Shown here piece after piece: positions 15,153-26,791 of a DNA stretch of 64,000 bases. Each line of letters begins with the position of its first letter. Position 1 is the stretch's first letter. Where the stretch lies: positions 124,001-188,000 of the forward strand of contig NZ_JAPSIY010000003.1 in assembly GCF_031178445.1 (NCBI RefSeq), written 5' to 3'. Source of the stretch: Microbacterium sp. Its GTDB lineage: Bacteria > Actinomycetota > Actinomycetes > Actinomycetales > Microbacteriaceae. The notes under the pieces were generated by a model, which made no database searches, was not told the DNA's origin, and saw only the letters and a program-made list of their open reading frames with translations. Both the position numbers and the translations under genes were made by a program.

Positions 15153-16259
15153 GTGACCGAACCCCGCTACACCCCGCTCCGCGCGCGCCATGAGGCGCTG
15201 GGAGCGTCATTCACCGACTTCGGCGGCTGGCAGATGCCGGTGCGCTACACCTCGGACCTCGCCGAGCACCACGCCGTGCGCGAGGCCGCCGGCATGTTCG
15301 ACATCTCGCACATGGCGGAGTTCACAGTCGAGGGGCCGGATGCCGCGGCATACCTCGACTACGCGCTCGCCGGGCGCCTGTCGGCCATGGCGGTCGGCAA
15401 GGCGAAGTACTCGCTGCTGCTCGCCGAGGACGGCGGCATCGTGGACGACGTGATCGTGTACCGTCTGGCCGACGATGACTTCCTGATCATCTCGAACGCC
15501 GGAAACCGTGACGCAGTGCGCGAGGCGCTGCAGTCGCGCACCCAGGACTTCGAGGTCCGGGTTGCCGACGTCTCCGACTCGTATGCGCTGATCGCCGTGC
15601 AGGGACCCGCCGCCGAACAGATCCTCGCCGAGGTCACGGGCATCGAAGACGTCAGCATCCCCTGGTCCGAGCAGAAGTACTACGCGTGGGCGAGTGCGAG
15701 CTACGCCGGCAAGCCGCTGCTGCTGGCCCGCACCGGATACACCGGAGAGGACGGCTTCGAGCTGCTGGTCGCCGCGGAGGACGCCGAGGCGCTGTGGGAT
15801 GCGGTTCTCGCCGCCGGCCAGGGTCGTGGACTCGTGCCCGCGGGTCTCGCCGCCCGCGACACCCTGCGGCTCGAAGCGGGTATGCCGCTGTACGGCCATG
15901 AACTCTCCCGCGAGACCAAGCCCGCGCAGGCGGGCCTCGGCCGCGTCGTTGTGACGGAAAAGGAGCGCTTCGTCGGCAAGGACGCGGTGACGCCGGCGGC
16001 CGGCGCACGCGTGCTCGTCGGCCTCGCCGCCGAGGGACGTCGTGCCGGCCGCGCCGGATACGCGGTGGTCGCCGAAGACGGGGGCGTCCTCGGCGAGATC
16101 ACCAGCGGTGCGCTGAGCCCCACGCTCGGTCATCCCATCGCGATGGCCTTCGTCGACCCCGCCTCCGCCGAGGAGGGAACCGCAGTATTCCTGGATGTGC
16201 GCGGGACGAAGATCCCCGCGACCGTGACCGCCCTGCCTTTCTACCGGAGGAAGAAATGA
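15153..16259 (+). CDS. gcvT: aminomethyltransferase, glycine cleavage T protein
   Basis: 368 residues, the normal length. GcvT takes the aminomethyl group from lipoyl-GcvH, releases ammonia and passes the one-carbon unit to tetrahydrofolate. Family blocks: [83 protein letters not shown] and a C-terminal domain with VDVRG-type strands. GTG 15153 follows GGGAGAA and gives the conserved N-terminus; the frame is open further upstream but runs through the riboswitch. First gene of gcvTHP; its stop overlaps gcvH by ATGA. Confidence 0.95.
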   Translation: MTEPRYTPLRARHEALGASFTDFGGWQMPVRYTSDLAEHHAVREAAGMFDISHMAEFTVEGPDAAAYLDYALAGRLSAMAVGKAKYSLLLAEDGGIVDDVIVYRLADDDFLIISNAGNRDAVREALQSRTQDFEVRVADVSDSYALIAVQGPAAEQILAEVTGIEDVSIPWSEQKYYAWASASYAGKPLLLARTGYTGEDGFELLVAAEDAEALWDAVLAAGQGRGLVPAGLAARDTLRLEAGMPLYGHELSRETKPAQAGLGRVVVTEKERFVGKDAVTPAAGARVLVGLAAEGRRAGRAGYAVVAEDGGVLGEITSGALSPTLGHPIAMAFVDPASAEEGTAVFLDVRGTKIPATVTALPFYRRKK

Positions 16260-16633
16260 CCGATCTGACCGCCCTGAAGTACAGCGAAGAGCACGAGTGG
16301 GTCGCCGCCGACGGCGCGACCGCGACCGTCGGCATCACGGACTATGCCGCCGACGCGCTCGGTGACATCGTGTTCGTGGAGCTGCCCGAGGTCGGCACCG
16401 AGCTCAGCCGCGGCGACGTGTTCGGCGAGGCGGAGTCGACGAAGTCGGTCTCCGAGCTCTACGCCCCTGTCGCCGGCACCGTCTCCGAGGTCAACCAGGC
16501 CGTGGTCGATGACCCGTCGCTGCTGAACTCCTCGCCCTTCGAGGACGCCTGGCTGATCAAGGTCACCGTCGCCGACGACGCCACGGACGGGCTGCTCGAC
16601 CGCGACGCGTACGTCGCACTCACGGAGGGCTGA
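16256..16633 (+). CDS. gcvH: glycine cleavage H protein
   Basis: 125 residues, the usual size. It shuttles the methylamine group on a lipoyl arm between GcvP, GcvT and the dihydrolipoamide dehydrogenase. The lipoylation site is Lys63 in [15 protein letters not shown], preceded by [21 protein letters not shown] overlaps the gcvT stop by four bases. No lipoamide dehydrogenase or lipoate gene is present here, so those steps use genes elsewhere. Confidence 0.95.
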   Translation: MTDLTALKYSEEHEWVAADGATATVGITDYAADALGDIVFVELPEVGTELSRGDVFGEAESTKSVSELYAPVAGTVSEVNQAVVDDPSLLNSSPFEDAWLIKVTVADDATDGLLDRDAYVALTEG

Positions 16634-16635
16634 GA

Positions 16636-19524
<2,889 letters not shown>

Positions 19525-19534
19525 CATCCGTGCC

Positions 19535-19575
19535 CGAAACACCCCCGTGGCCGACCCGGCGACGGGGGTATTTCG
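19535..19575 (+). terminator. terminator of the gcv operon
   Basis: Long hairpin CGAAACACCCCCGT / ACGGGGGTATTTCG with one C-A mismatch and a 13-base loop, 10 bases after the gcvP stop. Confidence 0.8.
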
Positions 19576-19629
19576 GTTAAGGGTCAATAACAGTTGCGTC
19601 ACCGTCGACGTTGTTGCGCCGGGTCGATC

Positions 19630-19635
19630 TAGGAT
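19630..19635 (+). promoter_or_regulatory. -10 element TAGGAT upstream of oppA
   Basis: TAGGAT followed by six bases and ATG 19642 of an 18-codon mini-ORF. TTG-containing -35 candidates at 19611-19619 are 10-13 bases away, too close to be convincing. Confidence 0.5.
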
Positions 19636-19641
19636 CGGAGC

Positions 19642-19698
19642 ATGAGCGCGCTCGAAGACGAGCGCGTGCTTGTACCGGTCCACAGGAGGACACAGTGA
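19642..19698 (+). CDS. leaderless 18-codon mini-ORF coupled to oppA
   Basis: ATG 19642 opens the peptide MSALEDERVLVPVHRRTQ, which stops at TGA 19696-19698, overlapping the GTG of oppA (GTGA). The ATG lies six bases after TAGGAT, so it is placed for leaderless translation. The oppA ribosome site AGGAGGA lies inside the mini-ORF (codons for RR), so ribosomes translating it would unmask or reload on oppA. The peptide has no recognisable motif. It may be regulatory, or oppA may simply tolerate it. Confidence 0.5.
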   Translation: MSALEDERVLVPVHRRTQ

Positions 19699-21329
19699 AG
19701 CGCAACAAGATCACACTTGCGGGCCTCGCGTTGCTCGCGGCGGGTGCTCTGGCACTCTCCGGCTGCGCGGGAGGCGGAGACAACCCTGATGCGGGCGAAG
19801 GCTCTTCCGGTGCCGACGCCAGTGCCATCATCAAGGTGAACGGCACAGAGCCGCAGAACCCCCTCATCCCGACGAACACCAACGAGGTGGGCGGTGGCAA
19901 GATCCTGGACTCGATCTTCGCCGGCCTGATCGGATACGCCGCAGACGGCTCGGTGTTCAACGACGTGGCGGAGGAGATCACGGTCGAGGACCCGCAGCAC
20001 CTGACGGTGAAGATCCGCGAGGGCCTCACCTTCACGGACGGCGAAGAGGTCACCGCCGACAACTTCATCAAGGCGTGGAACTACGGCGCTCTGGCCTCGA
20101 ACGAGCAGCTCTCGAGCTACTTCTTCGAGGACATCGAGGGCTTCAGCTACGAAGAGGACTCCGAGCTCACCGGCCTGGAGCAGGTCGACGAGCACACCTT
20201 CACGATCACGCTCAACAAGGCGGCATCCGACTTCGCGCAGCGCCTCGGCTACTCGGCCTACTACCCGCTTCCCGACGTCGCCTTCGAGGACATGGAGGCG
20301 TTCGGCGAGAACCCGATCGGCAACGGCCCGTACATGCTCGAGGGCGAAGGCGCGTGGCAGCACGACGTGGGCATCAACCTCGTCACCAACCCCGACTACG
20401 ACGGCCCGCGCAAGCCTGCCAACGGCGGTCTGAACATCATCTTCTACGCCACGCAGGACGCCGCGTACTCCGACCTTCTGGGTGGCGAGCTCGACGTTCT
20501 CGACGCGATCCCCGACTCGGCTTTCGAGACGTACGAGTCCGACCTGGGCGATCGTGCGGTGAACCAGCCTGCGGCGGTCTTCCAGTCGTTCACCATCCCG
20601 GAGCGCCTCGAGCATTTCGGCGGCGAAGAGGGCAAGCTGCGCCGCCAGGCGCTGTCGATGGCGATCAACCGCGAGGAGATCACCGACGTGATCTTCCAGG
20701 GCACCCGCACGCCGGCCAGCGACTTCACCTCCCCGGTGATCGACGGCTGGACGGACGAGCTCGAAGGCAGCGAGGTCCTCGACTACGACCCCGAGAAGGC
20801 CAAGGAGCTGTGGGCTCAGGCAGATGAGATGAGCCCCTGGAGCGGCGAGTTCCAGATCGCGTACAACGCCGACGGCGGCCACCAGGCCTGGGTCGACGCC
20901 ACCGTGAACTCCATCAAGAACACGCTGGGCATCGAGGCGTCGGGTGCACCGTACCCGACGTTCGCCGAACTGCGCGGCGAGGTCACCGACCGGTCGATCC
21001 AGACCGCGTTCCGCACCGGTTGGCAGGCCGACTACCCGGGTCTGTACAACTTCCTCGGACCGCTGTACGCGACCAACGCCGGATCGAACGACGGTGACTA
21101 CTCCAGCGAGGAGTTCGACACGCTGCTCGCCGACGGCATCGCCGAGACCGATCCCGCGGCGGCGAACGAGCTGTTCCAGCAGGCGCAGGAGATCCTGCTG
21201 CAGGACCTGCCCGCCACCCCGCTGTGGTACTCGAACGTCGTCGGCGGCTACGCCGAGACGGTCGACAACGTCGAGTTCGGATGGAACTCGGTGCCGCTGT
21301 TCGACAAGATCGAGAAGAAGGCGGAGTAA
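19695..21329 (+). CDS. oppA: oligopeptide ABC transporter, substrate-binding lipoprotein
   Basis: 544 residues. The signal peptide ends in the lipobox LSGC with Cys24 as the lipid anchor, followed by a Gly/Asp/Ser linker. The mature part is an SBP family 5 (DppA/OppA) protein: a N-terminal block IKVNGTEPQNPLIPTNTNEVGG, then KIREGLTFTDGEEVTADNFIKAW, QALSMAINREEITDV and a C-terminal LPATPLWYSNV. The partner genes for two permeases and a double ATPase follow. GTG 19695 is chosen from AGGAGGA spacing and the correct signal peptide. Substrate is probably short peptides; the Tyr/Trp-rich pocket cannot be interpreted further. Confidence 0.9.
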   Translation: MKRNKITLAGLALLAAGALALSGCAGGGDNPDAGEGSSGADASAIIKVNGTEPQNPLIPTNTNEVGGGKILDSIFAGLIGYAADGSVFNDVAEEITVEDPQHLTVKIREGLTFTDGEEVTADNFIKAWNYGALASNEQLSSYFFEDIEGFSYEEDSELTGLEQVDEHTFTITLNKAASDFAQRLGYSAYYPLPDVAFEDMEAFGENPIGNGPYMLEGEGAWQHDVGINLVTNPDYDGPRKPANGGLNIIFYATQDAAYSDLLGGELDVLDAIPDSAFETYESDLGDRAVNQPAAVFQSFTIPERLEHFGGEEGKLRRQALSMAINREEITDVIFQGTRTPASDFTSPVIDGWTDELEGSEVLDYDPEKAKELWAQADEMSPWSGEFQIAYNADGGHQAWVDATVNSIKNTLGIEASGAPYPTFAELRGEVTDRSIQTAFRTGWQADYPGLYNFLGPLYATNAGSNDGDYSSEEFDTLLADGIAETDPAAANELFQQAQEILLQDLPATPLWYSNVVGGYAETVDNVEFGWNSVPLFDKIEKKAE

Positions 21330-21337
21330 CCCTTCGA

Positions 21338-21372
21338 GACGAGGCGGTGGTGGTCTCCACCACCGCCTCGTC
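21338..21372 (+). terminator. 16-bp hairpin between oppA and the permease genes (attenuator)
   Basis: Perfect 16-bp stem (GACGAGGCGGTGGTGG and complement) with a TCT loop, 8 bases after the oppA stop and 115 bases before the permease start. Within an operon such a stem usually stops part of the transcription or protects the upstream message, giving more binding protein than permease. Confidence 0.75.
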
Positions 21373-21486
21373 GTCCGCCGTCGCCGCATCCGTGCGACAC
21401 CGTCGCCGACGGCCCGGATGCCGCGGTTTCTCCGTATGCCCTGGGGATGCACCGTGTGCGTTCCCGCACCCGAAGGGAGGTCGAGG

Positions 21487-22419
21487 GTGGCCTATTACAT
21501 CCTCAGACGGATCCTGCAGGCGATTCCGGTGTTCTTCGGCGCCACCCTGCTGATCTACTTCATGGTCTTCGCGATGCCGGGCGATCCGATCGCCGCCCTG
21601 TTCGGAGACCGCCAGCCGAGCGAGGCTCTGCTGGAGCGGCTGCGCGAGCGGTATCACCTCGATCAGCCGTTCATCGTGCAGTACTTCCACTACATCGCCG
21701 GCATCTTCCGGCTCGACTTCGGCATCAGCTTCTCCGGTCAGCCGGTGGGCGAGGTGCTGGCCCGCACCTTCCCGGTGACGCTGCGCCTGGCCGTGATGGC
21801 GGTCGCCATCGCCTTCATCCTCGCGATCGTCATCGGCCTGTTCTCGGCGCTCGACAAGGGCGGCGCATTCGACAACTCGATGCTGGTGCTCGCGCTCATC
21901 TTCATCGCCGTGCCGATCTTCGTGCTGGCCTTCCTCGCGCAGTACTTCCTCGCCGTGCAGCTGGGCTGGTTCCGTCCCACGGTCGGCGCGCGCAACGACT
22001 GGGGGGATCTCTGGCTGCCTGCCATCGTCCTCGGGGTGAGCGTGTACGCCACGAGCATGCGGCTGACGCGCGCCTCGACGATCGAGACGCTCGGGCAGGA
22101 CTGGGTGCGCACCGCCTACAGCAAGGGACTGCCGCGTCGCCGCGTCATCCCCGTGCACGTGCTGCGCAACTCCCTGATCCCGATGGTCACCGACCTCGGC
22201 ACCGTGTTCGGCATCCTCATGGTGGGTGCGACGGTGACGGAGGGCATCTTCAACGTGCCAGGCGTCGGCAACACGCTGTACGAGGCGATCATCCGCGGCG
22301 AGAACCCGACGGTGGTCTCGTTCGTGACGGTCTTCGTCGTCGTGTACGTCTTCATCAACATCATCGTGGACCTGATCTACGGCCTGCTCGACCCGAGGAT
22401 CCGCTATGTCTCGTCTTGA
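21487..22419 (+). CDS. oppB: oligopeptide ABC transporter permease, OppB type
   Basis: 310 residues with six predicted membrane helices. The N-terminus YYILRRILQAIPVFFGATLLIYFMVF and PGDPIAALFGDR are standard for DppB/OppB permeases, and the EAA loop reads YSKGLPRRRVIPVHVLRNSLIPM. Start GTG 21487 has the ribosome site GGGAGGTCGAG. The C-terminal coding region overlaps the next permease by 14 bases. It forms the heterodimeric channel with the following protein. Confidence 0.9.
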   Translation: MAYYILRRILQAIPVFFGATLLIYFMVFAMPGDPIAALFGDRQPSEALLERLRERYHLDQPFIVQYFHYIAGIFRLDFGISFSGQPVGEVLARTFPVTLRLAVMAVAIAFILAIVIGLFSALDKGGAFDNSMLVLALIFIAVPIFVLAFLAQYFLAVQLGWFRPTVGARNDWGDLWLPAIVLGVSVYATSMRLTRASTIETLGQDWVRTAYSKGLPRRRVIPVHVLRNSLIPMVTDLGTVFGILMVGATVTEGIFNVPGVGNTLYEAIIRGENPTVVSFVTVFVVVYVFINIIVDLIYGLLDPRIRYVSS

Positions 22420-23350
22420 CCCGCAGCGGGAGCACTACGTCGCTCCCGTCGACACCACGTCCATCCCCGTCGACGTCGTCCGCATCGACCCCAAGCGCAG
22501 CAACCTCTGGCTCGACGCCTGGCGCGATCTGCGCAGCCGGCCGCTGTTCTGGATCTCCGTCGTCTTCGTCCTGCTGGTGCTCGTCGTCGCGATAGCGCCC
22601 TGGCTGTTCACCCAGGTTCCGCCGAACAACGGCTGCGTCCTTCCGAAGAGCAACGCGGGCCCTGAGCCAGGGCACCCGCTCGGCTTCACCCGCCTCGGCT
22701 GCGACGTGTACTCGCGCGTGATCTGGGGCACCCGCACCTCGGTCGTGGTCGGCGTGCTGGCGACGCTCATCAGTACCCTCATCGGCGTGATCATGGGGGC
22801 CTTCGCCGGCTACTACGGCGGCTGGCTCGACTCACTGCTCTCGCGCGTCGGAGACATCTTCTTCACGATCCCCTACATCATCGCGGGCATCGTGGTGATG
22901 TCGGTGATGCCGGTGCGCAACGAGTTCATCCTCGCGTTCGCGATCGGCGGGTTCGCCTGGGCATCAACGGCGCGGATCATGCGCGCCGAGGTGCTGCGGG
23001 TCAAGCAGTCCGACTTCGTGATGGGGGCGGAGGCCGTGGGCATGTCACGCTTCAAGACCCTGCTGTACCACGTGCTGCCCAACGCCATGGCGCCCGTCAT
23101 CGTCGTCGCGACCCTCAGCCTCGGCACCGCCATCGTCGCCGAGTCGGTGCTCTCCTTCCTCGGCGTCGGCCTCGGCGGCAACACCATGTCCTGGGGCAAC
23201 GACATCAGCCAGGCGCAGACCAACATCCGCACCGCGCCCATGGCTCTGTTCTGGCCCTCACTGGCACTGACCATCACGGTGCTGGCATTCATCACCCTCG
23301 GCGAGCTGCTGCGCGACGCCGTCGACCCGAAGGCGAGGGCTCAACGATGA
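22406..23350 (+). CDS. oppC: oligopeptide ABC transporter permease, OppC type
   Basis: 314 residues. A cytoplasmic N-terminal tail of about 45 residues (with RSNLWLDAWRDLRSRP) precedes the OppC_N helix, then a loop with NNGCVLP, then five helices. The block VIWGTRTSVVVGVLATLIS and the EAA loop AVGMSRFKTLLYHVLPNAMAPV are typical of DppC/OppC. Overlaps oppB by 14 bases and the ATPase gene by four (ATGA). Two cysteines in the periplasmic loop (about residues 73 and 92) could form a disulfide. Confidence 0.9.
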   Translation: MSRLDPQREHYVAPVDTTSIPVDVVRIDPKRSNLWLDAWRDLRSRPLFWISVVFVLLVLVVAIAPWLFTQVPPNNGCVLPKSNAGPEPGHPLGFTRLGCDVYSRVIWGTRTSVVVGVLATLISTLIGVIMGAFAGYYGGWLDSLLSRVGDIFFTIPYIIAGIVVMSVMPVRNEFILAFAIGGFAWASTARIMRAEVLRVKQSDFVMGAEAVGMSRFKTLLYHVLPNAMAPVIVVATLSLGTAIVAESVLSFLGVGLGGNTMSWGNDISQAQTNIRTAPMALFWPSLALTITVLAFITLGELLRDAVDPKARAQR

Positions 23351-24993
23351 CCGAACCGCTTCTCAGCGTGCGCGACCTGCGGGTCGCCTTCCGCAACGGC
23401 AAGGAGATCCGCGAGGTGCTGCACGGGGTGAGCTTCGATCTGCTCGCCGGCGAGACCCTGGCGATCGTCGGCGAGTCCGGCTCGGGGAAGTCGACCACCG
23501 CGTCCGCGGTGATCGGCCTGCTGCCCGGCACAGGTCACGTCACGGGCGGCACCATCATGCTCGACGGTCGTGACCTCACCCGCGCCAGCCGCACCGACAT
23601 GGAGAACGTGCGCGGCCGCGAGATCGGCTACGTCCCGCAGGACCCGATGTCGAACCTCAATCCGGTCTGGTCGATCGGCTTCCAGGTGAAGGAGGCCGTG
23701 CGGGCGAACGGTCTCGCGCAGGGAAGACAGGAGGTACACGACCGCGCCGTCGAGGTGCTTCAGCAGGCCGGCCTGCAGGATGCGGCCCGGCGGATGCACC
23801 AGTTCCCGCACCAGTTCTCCGGAGGCATGCGGCAGCGCGCTCTGATCGGAATCGGCCTCGCCGCCGACCCGAAGCTGCTGATCGCTGATGAGCCGACCAG
23901 CGCGCTGGACGTCACCGTCCAGCGCGTGATCCTCGATCACCTCGCCTCGCTGACCAGCGAGCGCGGCACGTCGGTGCTGCTGATCACGCACGACCTCGGT
24001 CTCGCCGGCGATCGCGCCGACCGGATCATCGTGATGAACCAGGGCGAGATCGTGGAGGCGGGTCCCAGCGCCGAGATCCTCTCGAACCCGCAGCATCCCT
24101 ACACGCAGCGACTGGTCGCCGCGGCGCCCAGCCTCGCCTCGAAGCGCATCGGAACCGGCGCGCACAGTGGAGCGGATGTCGGCAGCGCCCCTGCCGTCGT
24201 CGAGGTGCGCGACCTGACCAAGGAGTACTCGATCCGCACCGGCGGGCTGAGGCACGAGAGGTTCCTCGCTGTCGACGGCGCGTCGTTCTCGATTCCGCGC
24301 GGCAAGACGCTCGCGCTGGTGGGGGAGTCGGGTTCGGGCAAGTCGACGGTGGCGAAGATGCTGCTGCAGCTGGAGAAGCCGACCGACGGCGAGATCCTCA
24401 TCGACGGCGCGGCCACCAGCACGATGTCGCGCGCCGACGTGTTCCGGTTGCGCCGGCGGATGCAGCCGGTCTTCCAGGACCCGTACGGGTCGCTGGATCC
24501 GCTCCGCAGCATCGGGAGCCTCATCTCAGAGCCGCTGCACGTGCACGGAATCGGCACCCGCGATGAGCAGCACAAGCGCTCGCTCGAGCTGCTCGATCAG
24601 GTGGCGCTGCCGCGCGAGCTGGCATGGCGTTACCCGAACGAGCTGTCCGGAGGCCAGCGGCAGCGTGTCGCGATCGCCCGGGCGCTCGCGCTCAAGCCCG
24701 ACATCGTCGTCCTCGACGAAGCGGTCTCGGCGCTCGATGTGCTCGTGCAGGATCAGATTCTGAACCTGCTCTCCGAGCTGCAGAGCGAACTCGGTCTGAC
24801 ATACCTGTTCATCACCCACGATCTGGCCGTCGTGCGAGTGGCCGCCGACCTGGTCTGCGTCATGGAGAAGGGCCGGATCGTCGAGCAGGGCACCGTTGAC
24901 GACATCTTCGCGAACCCGCAGGAGGAGTACACCAGGCGGCTGCTGGACGCGATTCCGGGTGCGACGCTGCCGATCGGCGGTGCTGGTCTGTGA
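23347..24993 (+). CDS. oppD: oligopeptide ABC transporter ATPase with two fused nucleotide-binding domains (OppD-OppF)
   Basis: 548 residues, made of two complete ABC domains in one chain. NBD1 has Walker A GESGSGKSTT, signature FSGGMRQRALIG, Walker B LLIADEPTSALD. NBD2 (from about residue 280) has Walker A GESGSGKSTV, signature LSGGQRQRVAIA and Walker B IVVLDEAVSALD, with Q-loops FQDPYGSLDP-like. In most bacteria OppD and OppF are separate; the fused form is common in actinobacteria and is named DppD, OppD or OppDF. The oligopeptide/dipeptide C-terminal tail (HPYTQRLVAAAPS) follows NBD1. Last gene of the importer operon. Confidence 0.92.
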   Translation: MTEPLLSVRDLRVAFRNGKEIREVLHGVSFDLLAGETLAIVGESGSGKSTTASAVIGLLPGTGHVTGGTIMLDGRDLTRASRTDMENVRGREIGYVPQDPMSNLNPVWSIGFQVKEAVRANGLAQGRQEVHDRAVEVLQQAGLQDAARRMHQFPHQFSGGMRQRALIGIGLAADPKLLIADEPTSALDVTVQRVILDHLASLTSERGTSVLLITHDLGLAGDRADRIIVMNQGEIVEAGPSAEILSNPQHPYTQRLVAAAPSLASKRIGTGAHSGADVGSAPAVVEVRDLTKEYSIRTGGLRHERFLAVDGASFSIPRGKTLALVGESGSGKSTVAKMLLQLEKPTDGEILIDGAATSTMSRADVFRLRRRMQPVFQDPYGSLDPLRSIGSLISEPLHVHGIGTRDEQHKRSLELLDQVALPRELAWRYPNELSGGQRQRVAIARALALKPDIVVLDEAVSALDVLVQDQILNLLSELQSELGLTYLFITHDLAVVRVAADLVCVMEKGRIVEQGTVDDIFANPQEEYTRRLLDAIPGATLPIGGAGL

Positions 24994-25003
24994 CGGCGGG
25001 GTG

Positions 25004-25576
25004 ATGACGCTGCCACCTGCGGAGCCGGGGGATGCGACCCGGTACTGGAGCCGTAGCGGCGTGGCGCTGCTGGTCGTCTGCGCGCTGCTGACCCTCGTGC
25101 TGCTCGTCGACGCCACCGTCAGAGCCGGCCTCGGCACCGCACTGCTGCTGGCGCCGTGGCTGCTGCTGGTCCTGTGGGCCGTCCACGTGATCGGGGTGGC
25201 GTCGCGCATCCGCGTGCAGCATGACGGCGTCATGGTGCAGAACGTGCTGCGCCGCACCTTCGTCCCTTGGGCCCGTGTGGAGCGGGTGGGGATGCGCTGG
25301 CAGCTGGAGATCACGCTCGACGACGGTACGGTGCTGACCTGCTTCGGCGGACCTGCGCGGACTCGCCCGCGCAGGTTGGGACCGGGACGCACCCGCGAGG
25401 ACGCAGATGGCGCGGCGGAGGACATGGTCGCCGCGATCCGCCGCGCGAAGGCGGAAGCGGGCGCGCCGGCGGGCCCGGATGCGCCCGTGCGGCGTACCTG
25501 GGACGTGCCGGCGGTCCTCGTGCTGCTGGCACTGGCCTGCTGGGCCACCGCGGCCGTGATCATCGCGTACGGATGA
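25004..25576 (+). CDS. membrane protein with bacterial PH domain
   Basis: 190 residues: two N-terminal membrane segments (SGVALLVVCALLTLVLLV and LGTALLLAPWLLLVLWAV), a small cytoplasmic bPH_6-like domain (VQHDGVMVQNVLRRTFVPWARVERV... LEITLDDGTVLTCFG), and a C-terminal helix (VPAVLVLLALACWATAAVI). Such PH-domain membrane proteins are common in actinobacteria near transport operons; no function is known. Start ATG 25004 follows GGCGGGG 10 bases after the importer ATPase stop; GTG 25001 is an alternative. A 4-codon frame (GTG 24990) bridges the two genes by overlaps, most likely by chance. Confidence 0.65.
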   Translation: MTLPPAEPGDATRYWSRSGVALLVVCALLTLVLLVDATVRAGLGTALLLAPWLLLVLWAVHVIGVASRIRVQHDGVMVQNVLRRTFVPWARVERVGMRWQLEITLDDGTVLTCFGGPARTRPRRLGPGRTREDADGAAEDMVAAIRRAKAEAGAPAGPDAPVRRTWDVPAVLVLLALACWATAAVIIAYG

Positions 25577-25593
25577 CGTCCTCGGAGCGTTCA

Positions 25594-25599
25594 TAGGCT
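25594..25599 (+). promoter_or_regulatory. -10 element TAGGCT of the zinc-ribbon gene
   Basis: TAGGCT, seven bases before TTG 25607 and 19 before ATG 25619. Confidence 0.4.
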
Positions 25600-25618
25600 C
25601 GGGTGGTTGGCTGAGGCC

Positions 25619-25900
25619 ATGAAGTGTCCTGCAGATGGTTCCACCCTGGTCATGAGCGAGCGCAGCGGCATCGAGATCGATTACTGCCCCCAATGCCGCG
25701 GTGTGTGGCTCGACCGTGGCGAGCTCGACAAGATCATCGAGCGATCGGCATCGGCCCCGCAGCCGCAGGCGTACAGCGCGCCCGATCGTTTCGCGCCGCC
25801 GGCGTACGAGCAGTCGCACCACGAGGAACGTTACGACGACCGCGGGCAGCGCCCGCATCGCCGCAAGCGGGAGAGCTGGCTGAGCGAGCTCTTCGACTGA
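25619..25900 (+). CDS. TFIIB-type zinc-ribbon protein
   Basis: 93 residues. The N-terminal 40 residues contain CPADGSTLVM, YCPQCRGVWLDRGELDKI, the zf-TFIIB (PF13453) ribbon with a CP-x...-CPQC arrangement where the first Cys pair is reduced to one Cys; the third ligand may be the CPQC pair and Asp/His. The rest is a charged, disordered tail (HHEERYDDRGQRPHRRKR) ending WLSELFD. Proteins of this sort are small, cytoplasmic and of unknown role. ATG 25619 is supported by GCTGAGG. A TAGGCT -10 at 25594-25599 would start transcription just before TTG 25607, an in-frame alternative start. Confidence 0.8.
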   Translation: MKCPADGSTLVMSERSGIEIDYCPQCRGVWLDRGELDKIIERSASAPQPQAYSAPDRFAPPAYEQSHHEERYDDRGQRPHRRKRESWLSELFD

Positions 25901-25905
25901 CCCGC

Positions 25906-26685
25906 TCAGCTGGGCAGGCCGAACAGCGCCGGCCAGCTCGCCGCGGCCCACGGGTAGCCGACGAACGCGATCGCGTCGATCAGGAAGTGCGCCACCAGGA
26001 ACGGCAGCAGGCGGCCGGTGCGCAGGAACAGCCACCCGAAGAGCAGCCCCATCGCGAGGTTGCCGGCGAATGCGCCCGGCCCCTGGTACAGGTGGTAGGC
26101 GGCGCGAAGGACGCTGGTCGCGAGGATGATCGCCCACGGCCCCCAACCCAGTGTGCGCAGGCGGGCGAACAGGTAGCCGAGCACGACGAACTCCTCCTGG
26201 ATCGAGGCGCGCGCGGCCGATAGCAGCAGGACGGGAACGGTCCACCAGTGCGCGTCGAGGCCGGCCGGGTTCACCGCCACGAACAGCCCGAGTGCACGTC
26301 CGGCGAGATAGAGGGCGAGACCGGGGACGCCGATCCCGAGCACCAGCAGCACCCCGGCGCCGACATCTCGCGCATGCCTGTCGCCGCGCAGGCCGAGCGC
26401 CGCGAGGTGCGGGCGAGGGCGCTGCCAGAGAAGGAAGCAGACCAGCAGCACAGGTACGACCGAGAAGCCGATGGAGAGCAGCTGGTAGATGAGGTCGAAC
26501 ACCTCGCGATCGCTGCGCGAGGGGTTCAGCGTCGTCGTCTGCTGCGCGAGCGGAGTGGAATCGGTCAGCCGGTACGCGAGCTGCACAATCGCGTACACCG
26601 CCGACTGACCCAGACCGAGGGCGAGCACGATGGCGATCTCCCACCACAGGCGGGAGCGGGGCGGCGCGGATGCGGGGTGGTGCAC
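25906..26685 (-). CDS. CPBP-family intramembrane metalloprotease
   Basis: 259 residues with about eight membrane helices. The three CPBP (CAAX/Rce1/Abi) motifs are present: SIQEEFVVLGYLFARL (the double Glu), AAYHLYQG (His) and HFLIDAIAF (His). In bacteria such proteins are often immunity or maturation proteases, but this one stands alone, so no target can be named. Start GTG 26685 is six bases after TACGAT on the minus strand, so the mRNA is probably leaderless. Its stop is only five bases from the end of the zinc-ribbon gene (convergent). Confidence 0.8.
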   Translation of the reverse strand: MHHPASAPPRSRLWWEIAIVLALGLGQSAVYAIVQLAYRLTDSTPLAQQTTTLNPSRSDREVFDLIYQLLSIGFSVVPVLLVCFLLWQRPRPHLAALGLRGDRHARDVGAGVLLVLGIGVPGLALYLAGRALGLFVAVNPAGLDAHWWTVPVLLLSAARASIQEEFVVLGYLFARLRTLGWGPWAIILATSVLRAAYHLYQGPGAFAGNLAMGLLFGWLFLRTGRLLPFLVAHFLIDAIAFVGYPWAAASWPALFGLPS

Positions 26686-26691
26686 AGCCCG

Positions 26692-26697
26692 ATCGTA
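26692..26697 (-). promoter_or_regulatory. leaderless promoter -10 TACGAT
   Basis: TACGAT on the minus strand, six bases before GTG 26685. Confidence 0.55.
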
Positions 26698-26736
26698 CGG
26701 TGCGCACCCCTCAGGAGCCGGTCAGCGGGCATACGT

Positions 26737-26742
26737 TATCCT
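26737..26742 (+). promoter_or_regulatory. -10 element TATCCT of typA
   Basis: TATCCT about 50 bases before ATG 26792; transcription should start near 26750, giving a leader of about 40 bases with AGGA in it. Confidence 0.4.
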
Positions 26743-26791
26743 GGAACGTCGGCATCCCGGCGCATCCCACACATCCTCTTAGGACATCTGA

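Noticed and set aside
24990-25006. Four-codon bridging frame between the importer ATPase and the PH-domain gene
   Set aside because: It has overlaps at both ends like the ferredoxin-dapC bridge, but four codons in an 11-base gap are easily chance.
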